Assembly (NCBI GenBank): GCA_016716275.1 | Contig: JADJWR010000003.1 | Span: 558,001-622,000 of the forward strand | Source: Burkholderiales bacterium | GTDB lineage: Bacteria > Pseudomonadota > Gammaproteobacteria > Burkholderiales > Burkholderiaceae_F | Direction: 5' to 3' | Length of the DNA stretch: 64,000 nucleotides | Part shown: piece by piece, positions 25,717 to 34,021 of the stretch | How positions within the stretch are numbered: position 1 is the stretch's first letter | Layout of the letters: each line of letters begins with the position of its first letter | Made by a program: the position numbers and the translations under genes | The notes under the pieces: model-generated | The model's input: only the letters and a program-made list of their open reading frames with translations | Database searches by the model: none | Told to the model about the DNA's origin: nothing

Positions 25717-26892
25717 TCAGCCGCGCGAGAAGACGATCGACTCGCGCCGCAGCAGGCGGGCCTGCAGCCACAGGCAGGCGAGGGTGGCGGCGAGGCAGAC
25801 CGCCGCCGGCAGCAGCAGGTGGGCGGCCGAAAGCGGCTCGCCGCGCAGCACCTTCATCAGCACGGTGAGCTGCGCCACCGACGGCACCCACAGCTGCCAG
25901 GCGGCGTCGCGAACGGTCAGGAAAACCGGCACCAGCGCCGAGAACTGCGCCGCCATCGCGATGTAGCTGACGTAGGTTTGCGCCTCCTTGAACGAGCGGC
26001 CGAAGGTCGCCGCCAGCATGTTCAGCGCCGCCATCAGGGCGGCGAACGGCAGCAGCACTGCGGCGAACAGCCCCACCTCGCGCCACTGCAGCTGCATCAG
26101 CGCCGACAGCGTCTCGTTGGCGACGAAGCGCATCGACACCATGAAGCCGAGCATGGTGAGCAGCACGATCACCGTCGAGTAGACCATCACCACCGCCCAC
26201 TTGCCGGCGACCAGCGCGGTGGCGTCGACCGGGTTGGCGAGCAGCGGTTCGAGCGAGCCGCGCTCGCGCTCGCCGGCCGTGACGTCGATCGCCACCGACA
26301 GGGCGCCGAACACGGCGACGATCAGCGCCGCCCACGGCACGATGAACAGCAGCTGCGCGCCGCGTGCCTGCGTCGAGGCGAGGTTGACCGCCTCCAGCCG
26401 CAGCGGCGCCAGCAGCTGCGGGCTGACGCCGCGGGCGAGCAGCCGCTGCGCTCCCAGCTCGCTGTTGAATCCCTCGACCAGGCGCATCGCGCCGCGCACC
26501 ACCGGCTGCGCCTTGTCGTGGCTTTCGTCGTAGACCACCTCGACCTCGACGGTGTCGCCGCGCGCCAGCCGGCGCTCGAAGTCGGCCGGCGGCCGGATCA
26601 CCGCGTTCTGCAGGCTGCCGCTGCGCAGCCGGTCGAGGTAGTCGGCCGGTGCCTCGACCACCTTGGCGCCAGCGCGTTGCAGGAAGCCGACCAGCGACGG
26701 CGCGTGCTCGCCGCCGGCGATCACCACCTCGCGCTCGGCGACCCGCTCTTCCAGCCCGGAGACGAAGTTCGACATCAGCACGAACACCACCGGCCCGGCC
26801 AGCATCGCCAGCGTCAGGGCGATCACCCAGCTGCGCCGGTCGCGCACGGCGTCGCGCAGCTCCTTGACGAAGACCGTCCAGGCGCCCCTCAC
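25717..26892 (-). CDS. natB: ABC-2 type permease, NatB-like
   Basis: 391 residues from GTG 26892, overlapping the natA stop. Membrane segment near residue 25, a large extracytoplasmic domain (about 45-170), then five segments at the C-terminus (VPWAALIVAVFGALSVAIDV onwards). The GERERGSLEPLLANPVD motif is typical of NatB/ABC-2 permeases. It pairs with the ATPase natA upstream. In Bacillus NatAB exports sodium; the substrate here is not known. Confidence 0.8.
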   Translation of the reverse strand: MRGAWTVFVKELRDAVRDRRSWVIALTLAMLAGPVVFVLMSNFVSGLEERVAEREVVIAGGEHAPSLVGFLQRAGAKVVEAPADYLDRLRSGSLQNAVIRPPADFERRLARGDTVEVEVVYDESHDKAQPVVRGAMRLVEGFNSELGAQRLLARGVSPQLLAPLRLEAVNLASTQARGAQLLFIVPWAALIVAVFGALSVAIDVTAGERERGSLEPLLANPVDATALVAGKWAVVMVYSTVIVLLTMLGFMVSMRFVANETLSALMQLQWREVGLFAAVLLPFAALMAALNMLAATFGRSFKEAQTYVSYIAMAAQFSALVPVFLTVRDAAWQLWVPSVAQLTVLMKVLRGEPLSAAHLLLPAAVCLAATLACLWLQARLLRRESIVFSRG

Positions 26893-27641
26893 GCGGCCCC
26901 CGGCGCGGTGGTCAGGCGGACGAACACGTCCTCGAGGCTGCCGCCGCCGGCGGCCTGGCGCAGCTCGGCGGCGGTGCCGGCGGCCAGCGTCCGGCCGTGC
27001 GCGACGATCACGATGCGGTCGGACAGCGCCTCGACCTCCTGCATGATGTGGGTCGAGAAGACGATGCACTTGCCGCGGCGGCGCAGGTGGCCGAGCAGCT
27101 GGCGCAGGGCGCGGGTGGACATCACGTCCAGCCCGTTGGTCGGCTCGTCGAGGATCAGGTGCTGCGGGTCGTGGATCAGCGCGCGGGCCAGCGCGACCTT
27201 CATCCGCTCGCCGCCGGAGAAGCCCTGCGTCGGTCGATCGAGCAGCTCGTTCATGTCGAGCAGCGCCGCCATCTCGTCCAGCCGCCTCGCCATGGCGGTC
27301 GGCGCCACGCCGCGCAGGCCGGCGTAGTAGGCGATGTTCTCGCGGGCGGTGAGCCGCGTGTACAGGCCGCGCGCATCCGACAGCACGCCGAGCTGCGCGC
27401 GCACCGCCATCGGGCTGGCGGTGACGTCGAGCCCGCCGACGGTGGCCGTGCCGCGGTCGGGCCGCATCAGCGTGGCGAGGATGCGCAGCGTGGTGGTCTT
27501 GCCGGCGCCGTTGGGTCCCAGCAGCGCGGTGATCTGGCCGTCGCCGGCGATGAAGCTGACGTCATCGACCGCCGTCAGCGTGGTCCGCCGGCGGTCGCGG
27601 CGGCCGACGAAGGTCTTGCCGAGCGCGCGAACCTCGATCAT
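26889..27641 (-). CDS. natA: ABC transporter ATPase, NatA-like
   Basis: 250 residues with complete motifs: Walker A GPNGAGKT, Q-loop LGVLSDARGLY, signature FSGGERMKVALARAL, Walker B HLILDEPTNGLD, H-loop STHIMQEVE. It couples ATP hydrolysis to the natB permease, with which it overlaps by GTGA. ATG 27641 overlaps the stop of the upstream hydrolase gene (ATGA), so the three form one unit. Confidence 0.9.
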   Translation of the reverse strand: MIEVRALGKTFVGRRDRRRTTLTAVDDVSFIAGDGQITALLGPNGAGKTTTLRILATLMRPDRGTATVGGLDVTASPMAVRAQLGVLSDARGLYTRLTARENIAYYAGLRGVAPTAMARRLDEMAALLDMNELLDRPTQGFSGGERMKVALARALIHDPQHLILDEPTNGLDVMSTRALRQLLGHLRRRGKCIVFSTHIMQEVEALSDRIVIVAHGRTLAAGTAAELRQAAGGGSLEDVFVRLTTAPGAA

Positions 27642-29104
27642 CGGCCTGCGCCCTCGTCGGTGGGCGGCGCGAAGAACCTCGGCGCCGGCAGCCGGTCCAG
27701 GCAGTCGAGGTCGAGTCCGTCGGCGCCCGCATTGCGGATGAAGGCGGCGAGCAGGTCCGGCGCGCAGCCGTGCATCGACACGCCGTGCGCCAGGTTCGGT
27801 GCGACCACGTGAGTGGCCCGCTTCAGCCCCTGCGCCAGCCGCTCGCCGTGGCGGGGTGGCGTGGCCGGGTCGACGCCGCCGGACAGGATCAGCACCGGCA
27901 CGTCGGACGCAGGCAGTCGATAGAAGGCATCCGGCACCGCGCGCGTTGGCAGCGCAGCGCAGGCGTCGTCGTAAAGCCGCAGGAAGCTGCTGCCGAAGCG
28001 CGTCGCTGCCGCGGCGGCGCGCGCCGCGGCGTCGACGCGCGGCTGGTCCTCGGCGCAGATCACCGCGAAGTGCATGCCCTCGGCGAAGTTCTCCGCCACG
28101 CTGGAGGTGAGCGAGGCAGCCATGGCGGCGAGCGGCGCCAGGTTGTCGCGGCTGGCCTCGGCGAGCGCGTACGGCAGCAGCGCCGCCAGCGGCGGCGAGT
28201 ACAGCGGCAGGCGCAGCAGCGAGGCCATCGTGGCTCCGTCGAGGCGCACGGTTTCCGCCGCACCGGTCAGCGGATGGGCGACCGTTGCCTGCACACCGGC
28301 GCCGGCGGCGCGCGCCAGCAGCTTGTCGATCGCCGCGCCGAGCTCCGGCTGGCGGCCGTTGCAGGCGGCATCGGCGGCGCAGGCGGCGACCAGCCGGTCG
28401 AGGCTCGCCTGCGCGTCGAGCGCGAAGCTGGCCGGCAGCGCCATGTCGGCCGGCGCCACGCCGTCGAGCACGGCGCTGCGCACGCGCTGCGGAAACTGGC
28501 GCAGGTACTCCAGTGCGGCGCGGGTGCCGTACGACGCACCCCACAGGTTGACCTGCGGGTAGCCGAGCGCCTCACGCACCGCGTCGACGTCGCGCACCGC
28601 GATCCAGGTGGCGTACTGCCGCAGGTCGTTCGCTTCGCCGAGCCTGCGCAGGCACTCGCGCGTCCGCCTGGCAAGTCGCTCGGCGTCGATCGCCGCGGCC
28701 AGGCTGCTGGCCTGCCGGCGGTCGGCCTCGCAGGCGAGCGGGTTGGAGGCTCCGGTGCCGCGCTGGTCGACGTAGACGATGTCGCGACGGGCATTGAGCC
28801 GCGCGAACAGCGGCTGCAGCCGGCCTGCCATGTCGCGCGCTGACTGGCCCGGACCGCCGGCGAAGACGAAAACGGGTTCGAACGATCGCACGCGCGCCAG
28901 CGACGGCACGACTGCGTAGTGGATGGCGATCCGGCGACCGTCCGGCCGATCGGGATCCTCGGCGACCGACAGCTGGCCGCAGCGGACTTCGCGGTCGATG
29001 CCCTTCAGCCGGCAGGGTTCGCTGGTCGCGGCGGCGACGGGGCCGGCGGCGGCGAGCAGCGCGCAGGCTGCAGCGGCACGAAGCGCGCGGGGCAGCTCAG
29101 CCAT
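27638..29104 (-). CDS. Exported alpha/beta hydrolase, proline-iminopeptidase/TAP-like
   Basis: 488 residues. Signal peptide (AAAACALLAAAGPVAA). Oxyanion loop VFVFAGGPGQSA, DQRGTGAS, nucleophile Ser in WGASYGTRAALEYL, and a C-terminal TAP-like part with Asp in LILSGGVDPATPP and His in PNLAHGVS. This fits exported peptidases of the S33/SlpD-E group that release N-terminal residues from short peptides. Six or more cysteines may form disulfides in the periplasm. It is the first intact gene of the hydrolase-natA-natB unit. A transporter remnant ends just inside its start. Confidence 0.82.
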   Translation of the reverse strand: MAELPRALRAAAACALLAAAGPVAAATSEPCRLKGIDREVRCGQLSVAEDPDRPDGRRIAIHYAVVPSLARVRSFEPVFVFAGGPGQSARDMAGRLQPLFARLNARRDIVYVDQRGTGASNPLACEADRRQASSLAAAIDAERLARRTRECLRRLGEANDLRQYATWIAVRDVDAVREALGYPQVNLWGASYGTRAALEYLRQFPQRVRSAVLDGVAPADMALPASFALDAQASLDRLVAACAADAACNGRQPELGAAIDKLLARAAGAGVQATVAHPLTGAAETVRLDGATMASLLRLPLYSPPLAALLPYALAEASRDNLAPLAAMAASLTSSVAENFAEGMHFAVICAEDQPRVDAAARAAAAATRFGSSFLRLYDDACAALPTRAVPDAFYRLPASDVPVLILSGGVDPATPPRHGERLAQGLKRATHVVAPNLAHGVSMHGCAPDLLAAFIRNAGADGLDLDCLDRLPAPRFFAPPTDEGAGR

Positions 29105-29207
29105 CGAACAGCTTCAGCCCGATCACGCCGGCGACGACCAGCAGCACGCAACCGATGCGCGCCGCCACCCGCTCTGGGCGACCGAGATAGTGAAGTTGGC
29201 CATTGGC
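29097..29207 (-). pseudogene. Remnant of an SMR-type multidrug transporter C-terminus
   Basis: A 36-codon open stretch ends at 29099-29097 and overlaps the hydrolase ATG. It reads ...HYLGRPERVAARIGC followed by VLLVVAGVIGLKLFDG. The last helix and GLKL ending are typical of small multidrug resistance (EmrE/SugE-like) proteins. There is no start codon in frame upstream and no room for the other three helices before the EamA gene at 29290. It is therefore read as a decayed gene whose last codons may still affect translation of the hydrolase. Confidence 0.4.
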
Positions 29208-29289
29208 TGTCCGATCGGCTGCCGGCTCCGGTCCGCGGCGCAGCGACTGTAGCCGAAGGCGCCGCGCCGGCGCTGCCTAGAATGGCCGC

Positions 29290-30198
29290 GTGAACCCCGT
29301 CGAGCGCCAGGTGGTCGTCAGCGGTCTCGCGCTCGCGGTGGCGGGCAGCGTGATGTTCTCGGCCAAGGCGATCGTGGTCAAGCTCGCCTACCGCCACGGC
29401 GTCGATGCCGAGACGCTGCTGGCGCTGCGCATGCTGATGTCGGTGCCGTTCTTCGCCGCCGCCCTGTGGTGGACCTCGCGCGGCGCGGCGCCGCTCAGCC
29501 GCCGCGACCACGCGCTGCTGCTCGTCATCGGCGTGCTCGGCTACTACCTCGCCAGCTACTTCGACTTCCTCGGCCTGCAGTACATCAGCGCGGCGCTCGA
29601 GCGGCTGATCCTGTACCTGAACCCGACGCTGGTGCTGCTGCTGTCGCTGCTGGTGCTGCGCCGTCCGGTGACGCGCTTCGACCTGCTGGCGCTGCTGCTT
29701 TCCTACGGCGGCATCCTGCTGGTGTTCTGGCACGACGTGCGGCTGGAGGCCGACGGCGTAGCGCTCGGCGCGGCGCTGGTGTTCGCCTCGGCCGCCTGCT
29801 ACGCGGTCTACCTCGTGCTGTCCGGCGAACTGGTGCGCAAAGTCGGCGCGATCCGCCTGACCGCCTACGCGATGTGCGTCGCCACCGTCGGCGTCTGCCT
29901 GCAGTTCGCGCTGCTGCGGCCGCTGGCCAGCCTGGCGCAGCCGGCGCCGGTGCTGTGGCTGTCGCTCATCAACGCCGTGCTTTGCACCGTGCTGCCGGTG
30001 TTCGCGACGATGATGGCGGTCGCCCGCATCGGTGCCGGGTCGGTGGCGCTGGCCGGCATGGTCGGCCCGGTGTCGACGATCGCGCTAGGCTATGTGTTCC
30101 TCGGCGAGCCGGTCTCCGGCAGCCAGCTGGCCGGCACCGCGCTGGTGCTGGCCGGGGTCTTCGTCCTGTCCCGCAAGGCGGGCGCCGCCAGCAAGTGA
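29290..30198 (+). CDS. EamA/DMT-family permease
   Basis: 302 residues from GTG 29290, with ten membrane helices in two EamA repeats (about 10-140 and 155-295). N-terminal motif FSAKAIVVKLAYRHG, then SAALERLILYLNPTLVLLL near the end of repeat one and VGPVSTIALGYVFLGEP in repeat two. DMT permeases move small metabolites or drugs out of the cell; the substrate cannot be told. The quinone oxidoreductase starts 25 bp downstream and may be co-transcribed. Confidence 0.85.
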   Translation: MNPVERQVVVSGLALAVAGSVMFSAKAIVVKLAYRHGVDAETLLALRMLMSVPFFAAALWWTSRGAAPLSRRDHALLLVIGVLGYYLASYFDFLGLQYISAALERLILYLNPTLVLLLSLLVLRRPVTRFDLLALLLSYGGILLVFWHDVRLEADGVALGAALVFASAACYAVYLVLSGELVRKVGAIRLTAYAMCVATVGVCLQFALLRPLASLAQPAPVLWLSLINAVLCTVLPVFATMMAVARIGAGSVALAGMVGPVSTIALGYVFLGEPVSGSQLAGTALVLAGVFVLSRKAGAASK

Positions 30199-30223
30199 AC
30201 GAGTTCAACAAGGAGAATCGCAG

Positions 30224-31201
30224 ATGAAAGGCAAAGCCATCGTCGTTACCGCGCACGGCGGCCCTGAGGTGCTGAAGCTGGCCGAGGTCGACGTCGCCGA
30301 TCCCGGCCCCGACGAGGTGCGGATCCGCAACCAGGCGATCGGCCTGAACTTCATCGACATCTACTACCGCACCGGGCTGTACCCGGCGGCCACGCCGCAC
30401 GGCCTCGGCTTCGAGGGCGCCGGCGTGGTCGACGCGGTCGGCGCCAACGTCAGGTTCCTGAAGGCGGGCGACAGCGTCGCCTACGGCCAGGGGCCGCTCG
30501 GCGCCTACGCTGACCTGCGGCTGATGCCGCCGGCGATGGTGGTGAAGCTGCCGAAGAAGATCGGCTTCGACGAGGCGGCCGCGGCGATGCTCAAGGGGCT
30601 CACCGTGCAGTACCTGTTCCGCCAGACCTATCGGCTGCAGGGCGGCGAGACGATCCTGTTCCACGCGGCGGCCGGCGGCGTCGGGCTGATCGCCTGCCAG
30701 TGGGCGAGGGCGCTCGGCGTCAAGCTGATCGGCACTGTCAGCTCGCCGGAGAAGGCGGCGCTGGCGAAGCGGCACGGCGCCTGGGCGACGATCGACTACT
30801 CGAAGGAGAACTTCGTCGAGCGGGTGAAGGAGCTGACCGGCGGCGCCAAGGTGCCGGTGGTCTACGACGGGGTCGGCAAGGACACCTGGGAAGGCTCGCT
30901 CGACTGCCTGCAGCCGCGCGGCCTGATGGTCAGCTTCGGCAACGCCTCCGGCGCGGTCGCCGGCGTGAACCTCGGCATCCTCGCCGCCAAGGGGTCGCTG
31001 TTCGTCACCCGGCCGACCCTCGGCACGCACGTCGTACCGCGCTCGCGGCTGGAGGCCTCCGCCGAGGAACTGTTCGACATGATGTCGAGCGGCAAGATCA
31101 AGGTCGAGATCGACCAGCGCTACCGGCTGGAAGACGCCGCGCAGGCGCAGATCGACCTGGCCGCCCGCAGGACCACCGGCTCGTCGGTGCTGGTGCCGTA
31201 G
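30224..31201 (+). CDS. qor: NADPH:quinone oxidoreductase (zeta-crystallin-like, MDR family)
   Basis: 325 residues, ATG 30224 with AAGGAG upstream. GroES-like N-terminal domain (NFIDIYYRTGLYP) and a Rossmann domain with AAAGGVGLIACQWARALG. There are no structural or catalytic zinc cysteines, as in QorA. It would reduce quinones by one electron or scavenge reactive enones with NADPH in the cytoplasm. The physiological substrate is unknown. The stop TAG at 31199-31201 is followed directly by the MFS gene in another frame. Confidence 0.9.
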   Translation: MKGKAIVVTAHGGPEVLKLAEVDVADPGPDEVRIRNQAIGLNFIDIYYRTGLYPAATPHGLGFEGAGVVDAVGANVRFLKAGDSVAYGQGPLGAYADLRLMPPAMVVKLPKKIGFDEAAAAMLKGLTVQYLFRQTYRLQGGETILFHAAAGGVGLIACQWARALGVKLIGTVSSPEKAALAKRHGAWATIDYSKENFVERVKELTGGAKVPVVYDGVGKDTWEGSLDCLQPRGLMVSFGNASGAVAGVNLGILAAKGSLFVTRPTLGTHVVPRSRLEASAEELFDMMSSGKIKVEIDQRYRLEDAAQAQIDLAARRTTGSSVLVP

Positions 31202-31230
31202 CCGTCTCGACGAACCGGCTGATCGCGCTG

Positions 31231-32367
31231 TTGGCGGCCGGCGCCTTCGGCAGCGCGGCGTCGATGCGCATCGCCGATGCGCAGCTGCCGGCGCTCGCCG
31301 GTGGCTTCGGCGTGTCGCTGGGCGACGCGGCGAACGTGATCACCGTGTTCTCGGTCGCCTACGGGCTGATGCAGCTCGTCTTCGGCCCGCTGGCCGACCG
31401 CTTCGGCAAGTGGCAGGTCGTCTCGCTGGCAGTGCTTGCGTCGGCGGCGACGGCGGCGGCCTGTGCGCTGGCGCCCGACTTTCCCGCGCTGCTGTGGGCC
31501 CGCTTCGCCGCCGGAGCGACCTGCGCCGCGATCATCCCGATGGCGATGGCGTGGATCGGCGACGCGGTGCCGTACGAGCGCCGGCAGGAAGTGCTGGCGC
31601 GCTTCCTCACCGGGCAGATCCTCGGCCTTGCGGCGGGGCAGTGGCTCGGCGGCCTGGCGGCCGATCGCGGGTTGTGGCGCGCACCGTTCGCGCTGCTCGC
31701 GCTGTGTTTCCTCGCCGCCGGCGTGCTGCTGTGGCGGTCACGGCTTGCCGCGATCGAAGCCGCGCCGCCGCAGCCGCGCAGCGGCCACCCGCTGCGCGAG
31801 GCGGCCGAAGTGCTGCGCATCCGCTGGGCGCGCGTCGTGCTCTCCGTCGTCTTTCTCGAAGGCGTGGCGGTGTACGGTGCGCTCGCCTTCATGGCCACGC
31901 ACCTGCACCTCGCCTTCGGCATGTCGCTGGCGCGGGCCGGCGCGGTCGTGATGCTGTTCGCCGCCGGCGGGCTGCTGTTCGTGATGGTGTCGGCGCCATT
32001 TGTCAGGCGCTTCGGCGAGGCCGGCCTGGCGCGCGCAGGCGGCGTGTCGATGGCAATGGCGCTCGTCGTGATGGCCGTCTCGCCGGTGTGGTGGAGCGCG
32101 CCGCTCGCCTGCACCCTGCTCGGTGCCGGCTTCTACATGCTGCACACGACACTGCAGGCCAACGCCACGCAGATGGCGCCGCAGGCGCGCGGCGCCGCGG
32201 TGTCGCTGTTCGCCGCCGGCCTGTTCATCGGCCAGACGGTCGGCGTGTTCGTCGGGGGGCTGCTGGTCGAAGGGATCGGCACGGCAGCGGTGCTGGGCGG
32301 CGCCGGTGCCTGGCTGTTGGTGCTCGGCCTGCTGTTCGCGCAACTACGCCGCCGGCACCGCGCCTGA
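31231..32367 (+). CDS. MFS permease with unclear start
   Basis: About 378 residues if the TTG at 31231 is used. The coding frame clearly continues upstream (residues ...STNRLIAL belong to the expected first helix) but holds no ATG, GTG or TTG before the end of qor. Either TTG is used and helix 1 is trimmed, or an unusual start is used. Twelve helices; loop 2-3 motif GPLADRFGKWQVVSL and loop 8-9 APFVRRFGEAGLAR. Drug/metabolite exporter type (DHA1-like); substrate unknown. The 287 bp downstream up to fic hold no clear gene. Confidence 0.7.
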   Translation: MAAGAFGSAASMRIADAQLPALAGGFGVSLGDAANVITVFSVAYGLMQLVFGPLADRFGKWQVVSLAVLASAATAAACALAPDFPALLWARFAAGATCAAIIPMAMAWIGDAVPYERRQEVLARFLTGQILGLAAGQWLGGLAADRGLWRAPFALLALCFLAAGVLLWRSRLAAIEAAPPQPRSGHPLREAAEVLRIRWARVVLSVVFLEGVAVYGALAFMATHLHLAFGMSLARAGAVVMLFAAGGLLFVMVSAPFVRRFGEAGLARAGGVSMAMALVVMAVSPVWWSAPLACTLLGAGFYMLHTTLQANATQMAPQARGAAVSLFAAGLFIGQTVGVFVGGLLVEGIGTAAVLGGAGAWLLVLGLLFAQLRRRHRA

Positions 32368-32627
32368 AGCGTCGTCGCCGGGACTCGGCCCGGGAAGACT
32401 TGTCGGATGTTCTGGAGCCGGCGCCGGCTCGGGGACGACTGTCGAACAGCGGGCAACTGCCCGGCCCTGTTGACCCGAGCCACCGGTTCAGACGATTGGC
32501 GGTCGGTCGACCTACTGCCGTAGTCGACCCGGAACTGCTCCTGGACCGCATGAGGACCGTTCGCCTGGACGATTCGAGTGCCGTGGCGGGCGCGGCGATT
32601 TGGCCTAAATGGATACGTCCCGGAATT

Positions 32628-32648
32628 GGGTGTAAATGGGTGTATCAT
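32628..32648 (+). promoter_or_regulatory. Direct repeats and -10 element before fic
   Basis: GGGTGTA occurs at 32628-32634 and again at 32638-32644, exactly one helical turn apart. The second copy overlaps a TATCAT -10 candidate (32643-32648), only 6 bases before the fic ATG. This AT-richer patch stands out from the GC-rich surroundings. It may be an operator for the Fic protein's own C-terminal winged helix. Confidence 0.45.
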
Positions 32649-32654
32649 TGGTTC

Positions 32655-33704
32655 ATGCTCAGAACCGACGCCATCCCGATCACCCCGGAGATCCTGAGCC
32701 TCGTCGCCGGGATCGACGAGTTCAAAGGTGCTTGGCGCGCCCTCGGCACGCTCGCGCCCGATCGCCTGTCGGCCCTGCGTCGCGTGGCCACCATCGAGAG
32801 TATCGGCTCTTCCACTCGCATTGAGGGCAGCAAGCTGTCCGACCGGGAAGTGGAGCAGTTGCTGTCGAACCTGGAGATCAGATCCTTCGCCACCCGCGAC
32901 GAGCAGGAGGTAGCCGGCTATGCCGAGCTGATGGATCTGGTGTTCTCGTCCTGGCAGGACATCCCGTTCACCGAGAACCACATCAAGCAGTTGCACCAGA
33001 TCCTGCTGCGCTACAGCGAGAAGGACACCTGGCATCGCGGCAACTACAAGACCAACTCGAACAGCGTCGCCGCCTTCGACGAAGCCGGCGCACAGATTGG
33101 CATCGTGTTTCAGACTGCGTCGCCCTTCGATACGCCTCGCCTGATGACGGAACTGGTGGCCTGGGTCAATCGGGAGCGCGAGACGGCTCGTCTGCACCCG
33201 CTGCTGATCATCGCCCTGTGCGTCGTCGTGTTCCTGGGGATCCACCCTTTCCAGGACGGCAACGGGCGGCTCTCCCGGGTGCTGACCACGCTGCTGCTCC
33301 TGCAGGCTGGGTACGCCTATGTGCCGTACAGCTCGCTGGAGAGCGTGATCGAGCAGAGCAAGGACGCCTACTACCTGGCGCTCCGGCAGACGCAGGGCAC
33401 GATCGGCACCGATGCGCCAAACTGGCAGCCGTGGCTGATGTTCTTCCTGCGCTCCCTGGCCGAGCAGGTGCGGCGCCTGGAGAAAAAGGTCGAGCGCGAG
33501 AAGATCGTGCTGGCGGCGATGCCGCAGCTGCAGCTACAGATCGTCGAGTTCGTCCGTGAGCACGGTCGTGTGACTATCGGCGAGGCCATCAGACTGACCG
33601 GGGCCAGCCGCAACACGCTGAAGCAGCACTTCCGTGCACTGGTCGAGCGCGGCACGCTTGATCAGCACGGCAGTGGCCGTGGAGTCTGGTACGACCTGCG
33701 CTGA
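32655..33704 (+). CDS. Fic-domain protein with N-terminal inhibitory helix and C-terminal winged helix
   Basis: 349 residues. The class II inhibitory motif SSTRIEG (52-58; S/T-x-x-x-E-G) lies before the Fic core, whose active motif HPFQDGNGR with His197 is complete. It should therefore be an AMP- (or NMP-) transferase held in check in cis. The last ~60 residues (HGRVTIGEAIRLTGASRNTL...GVWYDLR) form a winged helix that may bind DNA. Target unknown. Codon use is visibly less GC-rich than in neighbours, which suggests acquisition. Direct repeats just upstream may be its operator. Confidence 0.88.
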   Translation: MLRTDAIPITPEILSLVAGIDEFKGAWRALGTLAPDRLSALRRVATIESIGSSTRIEGSKLSDREVEQLLSNLEIRSFATRDEQEVAGYAELMDLVFSSWQDIPFTENHIKQLHQILLRYSEKDTWHRGNYKTNSNSVAAFDEAGAQIGIVFQTASPFDTPRLMTELVAWVNRERETARLHPLLIIALCVVVFLGIHPFQDGNGRLSRVLTTLLLLQAGYAYVPYSSLESVIEQSKDAYYLALRQTQGTIGTDAPNWQPWLMFFLRSLAEQVRRLEKKVEREKIVLAAMPQLQLQIVEFVREHGRVTIGEAIRLTGASRNTLKQHFRALVERGTLDQHGSGRGVWYDLR

Positions 33705-33711
33705 AGTTGAC

Positions 33712-33747
33712 GGACGCGGGTTCGATTCCCCCTTCGGGAATCGAACC
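33712..33747. repeat. Hairpin containing a 19-bp copy of the ssrA 3' end
   Basis: Bases 33712-33730 are identical to 19 bases of the tmRNA T-arm/3' region (41346-41328, minus strand). Bases 33719-33730 and 33736-33747 are perfect 12-bp inverted repeats with a CCTTC loop. No acceptor or anticodon parts follow, so it is not a tRNA gene. It begins 8 bp after fic. It could be an integration scar (ssrA 3' ends are frequent island attachment sites) or a terminator-like hairpin. Confidence 0.5.
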
Positions 33748-34021
33748 TGCTCCGAAAGGCAGACAAGGTCGAGGCCGCACACTGGCAGCCGATCAGGGCG
33801 AAAGACCTTCTTGATCGTCCACGGCCCGACGGCGTACCGGAAGGTTTTTCAATCGAGTTCGCGATGGTTCGCAGCAGCCCGCTGCGCTTCGATTCCGTAC
33901 CTTGAATCGTCGTTTGGCGCAGGGTTCCACTGCACCGGCAAGAGATGGCTTGAGGCCATCCGACGCTGGCGCTCGGGGCTGAGTCCGGTCAGGACACCTG
34001 AAGGAGCGGCAGAGGCGACGT
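33748..34021. other. Intergenic stretch without a supported gene
   Basis: Between the hairpin after fic and the SCP2-like gene I see no frame with coding character, RBS or protein similarity. Base composition is lower in GC than the flanks, like the fic region, so it may belong to the same acquired segment. Confidence 0.4.

Noticed and set aside
33719..33747. Possible tRNA gene because of a T-arm-like GGTTCGATTCCC
   Set aside because: No acceptor, D-arm or anticodon arm nearby; the sequence is an inverted repeat and not a cloverleaf.
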